Of a stretch of DNA of 38,008 nucleotides, positions 34,243-38,008 are shown in pieces (position 1 is the first letter of the stretch; every line of letters starts with the position of its first letter). The stretch is taken from NCBI GenBank assembly GCA_964538515.1, contig CAZIEW010000057.1, positions 1 to 38,008 on the forward strand. The letters are read 5' to 3'. Origin of the DNA: CALBZH01 sp964538515 (GTDB lineage: Bacteria; Desulfobacterota; Syntrophobacteria; Syntrophobacterales; Syntrophobacteraceae). The notes below the pieces were generated by a model that made no database searches, had not been told where the DNA came from, and saw only the letters and a list, made by a program, of their open reading frames with translations. Made by a program: the position numbers and the translations under genes.

Positions 34243-34405
34243 CGGTCACGTTCGCCCCGTCCTCCAGCCGGTCCAACGAATCACACACTCCCCCATGACT
34301 GGGCTCAGAGGCAGTGGGTACTCATGAAGCATGCACTCACCTTGCTTCACTCTACGACGAATGGAGCGGATTGACAACGGTGCAGGAAGATGATGCCTAC
34401 AACGG

Positions 34406-34442
34406 CAATAGCCTTACCGCTAACGGTAAGGCTATTGTTTTT
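34406..34442 (+). terminator. Perfect 14-bp hairpin with T5 tail (plus orientation)
   Basis: CAATAGCCTTACCG (34406-34419) pairs perfectly with CGGTAAGGCTATTG (34424-34437) around a CTAA loop, followed by TTTTT at 34438-34442. In plus orientation this is a textbook intrinsic terminator. However, both flanking genes, pbpC and the fusion gene, run on the minus strand, where the U run would precede the stem as an A run. It lies 68 bases after the fusion gene stop and 164 bases before the pbpC start. Confidence 0.7.
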
Positions 34443-34509
34443 GGAACGGTATCAATCGGTGGGCTCTCCAGCGTGCGTTGCTGCGCGCCGCCTTCGGTGT
34501 GTCTCGAGC

Positions 34510-37287
34510 TTATTTCTTCTTCATCGGCATGAACACGCGCACGAGGGCTCCCATCGCCGAGGCACATTCCCTGGCCACGCGCATCATGAAGAGAAATGCA
34601 ACGAAGTTCAGGGCTCCAAAGGCCACCCAGGCGTGCGAGTAAGCGGCTCCTGCCGCCAGCGCCGCAAAGAACAAGGGAAGCACGTACCCGGCGCCCGAGC
34701 ATTTGGGCCAAGCCCGGAACCGCACAAACTGCTTCCCGCCTCCGTGCTCTTCCACCGCCATCAGCACTCGAGCAGCACCCAGCAGACCACCGCGGAGCTC
34801 CAGGTCCCAGCGATCATAGTCGCCGCCGCGACGCACAACCCGCTTCAAACCCTTCAGACTCCATTCGAGAGATTCCAGCCAATCGATCGAGGATCGCCAT
34901 TCTTCGCTCCACACCGTGAAGGTTTTCGGCAACGGCAAGGGAAGCGCAATGCCCGGAACCGCACAGCGACGCCACGGGGTGAGTCCCAACTGCATGCGAC
35001 CGATCAGGCGCGCCAATGGCTGCATCATGTGCATGAACGAGGTGAGTGCGTGCAGTTTGAATTGCTGCCAACGCGACCTGGACCGCTCGGGGAACCGTGC
35101 CCGGAACCCGCAGTGAATCGCGTGCAAGCCAGGGACAATCGCAGCCACCAGGAAAAGCGGGAACGCCAGCAACAGCGGTTTCCATTCCAGGCCAAGCAGG
35201 GAAAGGCATCCCAGCGTCGCTACCACCACGTACCACTCGGGCATCATGGGAAGGGACGCGAGGAGACCGGAGGCCGGTTGATAGATCGACTGGAAAAGGG
35301 CACTGCCCCAGGTTCCCTGGTACACACGCGTCCGGAATGAGCCCAGCAACTGCTCAAAACCTTTGAAATAGAGCCTTCCGGACCAAGGCACATGACCCGC
35401 CGCGTTGTACTTTTCAGGCCATTTCTTTTCGAGGTCGGCTTCGGCCTTGCCGTAGTTCTTCTGCTGCTTCCAGTACATCTTCACGGAATTCCGACGATGG
35501 TGCCAGACCATGGCCGCCGGGTTGAACCCGAGCGTCCAACCGCGCTCCTGCAAGCGCCAGCACAGGTCCACATCGTCGCCTGCGATCCGGAATCGATGGT
35601 CAAACCCATCGATGGCCTCAAGGGCGCTCTTGCGGAAAGCCATGTTGCAGCCCGGGATGTGCTCGGCCTCCAGATCGGTCAGCAGCACATGAACCGGCCC
35701 CCCGGGTGAATTGGCGACGCAATCGGCAATCGGCCCGTCGTTGGGCGGCGGCAGGTTGGGTCCCCCCACGCCCACGTGATTCGTCCGCATAAAGGTTGCG
35801 GCGAGGTAGGTCAGCCAGTGGGGGTCGGGCCGGGCGTCATCATCGATGTAGGCCACGATCTCTCCCTTGGCCGCGCGCATCCCCGTGTTGCGGGCGCTGC
35901 TCAGGCCGCGGTTCTCCGTGCTGATCACCTTGAATCCGTACTCCCTGGCAACGTCCCCCGTACCGTCTTTGGACCCGTCGTCCACGACAATCACTTCATA
36001 ATTGGGGTACTCGAGCTTCCGCAGGCCGTCCAGCGTGTCCCGAATCGTGCGCGTCCCGTTGTAACTGCACACGACAACCGAAATGCTCGGCCAGGGAAGA
36101 TCCGGAGCAAAGGGAACCTCCGCATACGCCTTGCGGATCGCTTCAAGTGACCGTTTGGGCTTGCGATTCCGATCGGTGAGACCAAACCCCCAGTCGTCGA
36201 TGTCGAAGCCGCCGCGATGCCACTCATCGGTCCAAGAAAAGACAAAAACACCCGCACATCCGCTGCCGAACGTGGACTGAATCTGCCACACCAGCGTCTC
36301 AGCCTGCTTCTCCTCGCCGTTGCGCATGCTGTCGAGACCGATTTCGGCCATCACCAGCGGAAGGTCATTGGCGATATTCTGCAAGCGGGCAAGGTAGCCT
36401 TCCAGCTTCTCGCGCGTTTCGAGGTAGACGTTGAAGGAAACGAAATCGACGAACGGAAGCTGCAAATATTCCGTCGTCGGGAAGTTCACGTACGTCACCA
36501 GAGACCCCGGATCCTCGGCCTTCGTCGCCTTGTACAAACGCTCGAGGAAAGCCTCGATCCGCTCATGCCCGTACCAGCGCACGATCGATGACGGAATCTC
36601 GTTTCCGATCGTGTAGCACAGAAGCGCAGGATGCCCCGCACAGGAGCGAACACCGGCTCTAACCCGGTTCTCGATGTCCTGTGCCTGCTTGCGGCTGTCG
36701 AGAAAGGCCACGTGCTCTTCCCATGGCAATCCGACCATCACGCGCAGCCCATGCTTCTGGGCGATATCCAGAAGCCACCTCGGGGGAACCGTGTAGGTTC
36801 GCACGGAATTGATCCCGTATTCCACCATCTGGGCAAAGTCGCGCTCCACCGTCTCGGGATCGTGATATTCGCAGCCGGCTTCATCCGGCCGGAACGGCCC
36901 GTAGGTGACTCCTCGGATGAAGAACTTCTCATCGCCGACGAAGATGAACTTCCCCGCCACGCGTGGACGAACACCTTCCACCACGGGGATGTTTCTCGGA
37001 GGATTCAAATAGAACTCGGCAACCCCGGCGGGCTTCTGAACAGGCCGGTCTCCGGCCGTGTCGGACTTCAACGTGAAGAGCTTAGCACCGCGATCTTTGG
37101 CGTTGACGTCAGCAGTCGGCAGATCCACCACCTTCGCGGTTTCCGCCCGCTTAAAAACGGGCCGAAGGATGCCGGCTTCCTCCGCACGCCCTTCGATCAG
37201 CGCTTCGTCCTGAATCTCCTCCGCGAGCCCCGAATCCGCCGATGGGTTCCTCATCTCAATAGCTTTTCCACTCATCGATCGAGCCAT
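34510..37287 (-). CDS. Fusion of a glycoside-hydrolase-like TIM barrel and a GT2 glycosyltransferase
   Basis: A 925-residue protein. Residues 1-95 are low-complexity and polar, with no signal peptide. Residues about 105-390 form a clan-A (GH2/GH5-like) barrel: FFIRGVTYGPFRPDE, TIGNEIPSS with acid/base Glu230, MAEIGLDS with nucleophile Glu315, and VFVFSWTDEW. Residues about 400-650 are a GT-A family 2 transferase: ISVVVCSYNGTRTI, VVDDGSKDGTGD, DDD at 482-484, and GDDVDLCWRLQERGW. Two membrane stretches follow near 683-725 and 865-905. Both active sites would face the cytosol. A GAGG site is well spaced before ATG at 37287. The sugar substrate is unknown. It lies upstream of pbpC on the same strand. 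Confidence 0.85.
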   Translation of the reverse strand: MARSMSGKAIEMRNPSADSGLAEEIQDEALIEGRAEEAGILRPVFKRAETAKVVDLPTADVNAKDRGAKLFTLKSDTAGDRPVQKPAGVAEFYLNPPRNIPVVEGVRPRVAGKFIFVGDEKFFIRGVTYGPFRPDEAGCEYHDPETVERDFAQMVEYGINSVRTYTVPPRWLLDIAQKHGLRVMVGLPWEEHVAFLDSRKQAQDIENRVRAGVRSCAGHPALLCYTIGNEIPSSIVRWYGHERIEAFLERLYKATKAEDPGSLVTYVNFPTTEYLQLPFVDFVSFNVYLETREKLEGYLARLQNIANDLPLVMAEIGLDSMRNGEEKQAETLVWQIQSTFGSGCAGVFVFSWTDEWHRGGFDIDDWGFGLTDRNRKPKRSLEAIRKAYAEVPFAPDLPWPSISVVVCSYNGTRTIRDTLDGLRKLEYPNYEVIVVDDGSKDGTGDVAREYGFKVISTENRGLSSARNTGMRAAKGEIVAYIDDDARPDPHWLTYLAATFMRTNHVGVGGPNLPPPNDGPIADCVANSPGGPVHVLLTDLEAEHIPGCNMAFRKSALEAIDGFDHRFRIAGDDVDLCWRLQERGWTLGFNPAAMVWHHRRNSVKMYWKQQKNYGKAEADLEKKWPEKYNAAGHVPWSGRLYFKGFEQLLGSFRTRVYQGTWGSALFQSIYQPASGLLASLPMMPEWYVVVATLGCLSLLGLEWKPLLLAFPLFLVAAIVPGLHAIHCGFRARFPERSRSRWQQFKLHALTSFMHMMQPLARLIGRMQLGLTPWRRCAVPGIALPLPLPKTFTVWSEEWRSSIDWLESLEWSLKGLKRVVRRGGDYDRWDLELRGGLLGAARVLMAVEEHGGGKQFVRFRAWPKCSGAGYVLPLFFAALAAGAAYSHAWVAFGALNFVAFLFMMRVARECASAMGALVRVFMPMKKK

Positions 37288-37453
37288 GGTATCCTCATTT
37301 CTCCAAGATCGTCCATTGCGCTGTTGTGAACCTTATCACCATTCCCCTTGGTTCTTTGGGGCCTTGAGACCAGTTCGGCACCTCGTGAGGGCGGACCTCC
37401 CGTGGTGACAAGGGCCTATGAGCAACATGCATACCATAGGATTAACCGGCTGT

Positions 37454-37459
37454 TATAAT
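37454..37459 (+). promoter_or_regulatory. Possible -10 box upstream of the terminal membrane protein gene
   Basis: TATAAT, a perfect -10 box, lies 119 bases before the GTG at 37578. The -35 position 17 bases upstream reads ATACCA, a poor match, so the call is tentative. The rest of the 290-base gap up to the fusion gene start shows nothing else beyond short GC stems. Confidence 0.3.
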
Positions 37460-37499
37460 TGTGATTCTTAAAGAACCGGCGATGCAGGTCCCATGAGGC

Positions 37500-37536
37500 G
37501 GTTACGAATCTTGCACACCAAGGTTACGAATCCTGC
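37500..37536 (+). repeat. Direct repeat pair 22 bases apart
   Basis: GGTTACGAATCTTGC (37500-37514) recurs as GGTTACGAATCCTGC (37522-37536), 14 of 15 bases identical. The 22-base period is about two helical turns, so a dimeric regulator could bind both on one face. The pair lies between the possible -10 box and the GTG start, in the expected leader. Confidence 0.55.
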
Positions 37537-37577
37537 GCAGGGATTTATATTCAGAGACGAAGGAGGGAACCGCTGTC

Positions 37578-38008
37578 GTGAGTGCTCTGTTTCGCAAATG
37601 CAAGCCCGCCGTGAATCGCTATTGGCTGCTGCTCCTGGCCGGACTGTTGTGGACCGGGGTCGGTACGGGACTGATCATGACGGCCTGCTTCTGGCTTTCG
37701 GAATTGGGGTGGCCCCAAATAGGACTCGGGGTTCTTGGTGGGTTTGGCTCGGGGATTCTGGTGTACCGTTTCGGGTTTTCCAGGCTCGCGGAGCAGAACC
37801 TGAAACGAATATCAGCCCAGCCCGTCCAGGTCTGCGTCTTCGCGTTCCAGGCCTGGCGGAGCTACGCCCTGATCATAGGCATGATGGCTCTGGGGGCTGC
37901 GCTGCGCCATTCAACCCTGAGCCGATTGGCCCTCGGCATGATCTATGCCGCCATCGGCACAGGACTGACCTTGAGCAGTGCTGTTTACTATGAAGCGGTG
38001 TTTGGACC
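37578..38008 (+). CDS. Integral membrane protein (3' truncated by window edge)
   Basis: The frame opens at GTG 37578, preceded by AGGAGGG at 37561-37567, and runs off the right edge after 143 codons. The start reads MSALFRKCKPAVNRYWLLLL. Four hydrophobic segments are visible, at about residues 15-40, 45-62, 92-112 and 117-138, with a basic loop (RFGFSRLAEQNLKR) after the second. I do not recognise the family. A 501-base open frame starting at 37493 in another phase overlaps it but lacks protein-like composition. Codon use here (G/C third positions and hydrophobic periodicity) supports the chosen frame. Confidence 0.7.
   Translation, partial: MSALFRKCKPAVNRYWLLLLAGLLWTGVGTGLIMTACFWLSELGWPQIGLGVLGGFGSGILVYRFGFSRLAEQNLKRISAQPVQVCVFAFQAWRSYALIIGMMALGAALRHSTLSRLALGMIYAAIGTGLTLSSAVYYEAVFG

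Noticed and set aside
33526..34374. 282-codon plus-strand frame antisense to the start of pbpC
   Set aside because: No motif and no ribosome-binding site. It is noted only because a plus-strand terminator lies just downstream at 34406-34442.
37493..37993. 501-base plus-strand frame near the right edge
   Set aside because: Its protein is Arg/Gly/Pro-rich without pattern. The overlapping frame from 37578 has a ribosome-binding site and clear membrane segments and continues past the window.
1..38008. Search for CRISPR arrays, insertion sequences, phage genes and tRNA genes
   Set aside because: No regularly spaced repeats, transposase or integrase motifs, or tRNA cloverleaf sequences were seen by eye on either strand.

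Overview
The window is about 60% GC and gene-dense, with no rRNA, tRNA, transposase or CRISPR array. It looks like the chromosome of a Gram-negative bacterium: there are AsmA-like and MacA/MacB-like envelope proteins, PBP1C, NagZ and an LPLAT-type acyltransferase end. Non-mevalonate isoprenoid genes next to cysS, nickel-pincer cofactor genes (larB, larE), a GAF/PAS kinase with a degraded ATPase domain and the tmRNA tag ADDYAYAVAA all suit a deltaproteobacterium (Desulfobacterota, perhaps Syntrophobacterales-like). The taxonomic call is inference from gene content only.

Layout. 1-5185 (+): 3' end of an acyltransferase-like gene, a secreted seven-repeat propeller protein, RNase P RNA, then ispD-ispF-cysS-cysC. 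5118-7347 (-): dCMP deaminase, HAD phosphatase, membrane-anchored alpha/beta hydrolase. 7564-8992 (+): glycosyltransferase-like protein and an Smr-domain protein. 8983-9726 (-): exported protein of unknown function. 9908-10843 (+): PfkB sugar/nucleoside kinase. 10813-16889 (-): Zn/Cd P-type ATPase and a 1268-residue AsmA-like protein. 17090-17446 (+): tmRNA with a clear promoter, then a gene-free gap. 17914-21069: a multi-sensor histidine kinase (+) tail to tail with a GAF-GGDEF protein (-). 21304-22125 (+): unknown protein.

22392-26156 (+) is a compact operon: transglutaminase-like protein, nine-cysteine protein, sirtuin, LarE and LarB, with ATGA overlaps joining the middle three. 26138-27439 (-) is an ExeA-like AAA ATPase. 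34242-27612 (-) reads pbpC, periplasmic adaptor, ABC ATPase, FtsX/MacB-type permease, nagZ, an envelope operon joining peptidoglycan synthesis, export and muropeptide recycling. 37287-34510 (-) encodes a 925-residue fusion of a glycoside-hydrolase-like TIM barrel with a GT2 glycosyltransferase. A membrane protein gene starting at 37578 (+) runs off the end.

The points most worth following up are the hydrolase-glycosyltransferase fusion, the sirtuin/nine-cysteine/LarE/LarB operon, the pbpC-exporter-nagZ operon, and the kinase whose ATP-binding glycines are replaced within a low-GC 3' segment. Most housekeeping genes look ordinary. I did not find an obviously new defence or mobile system.
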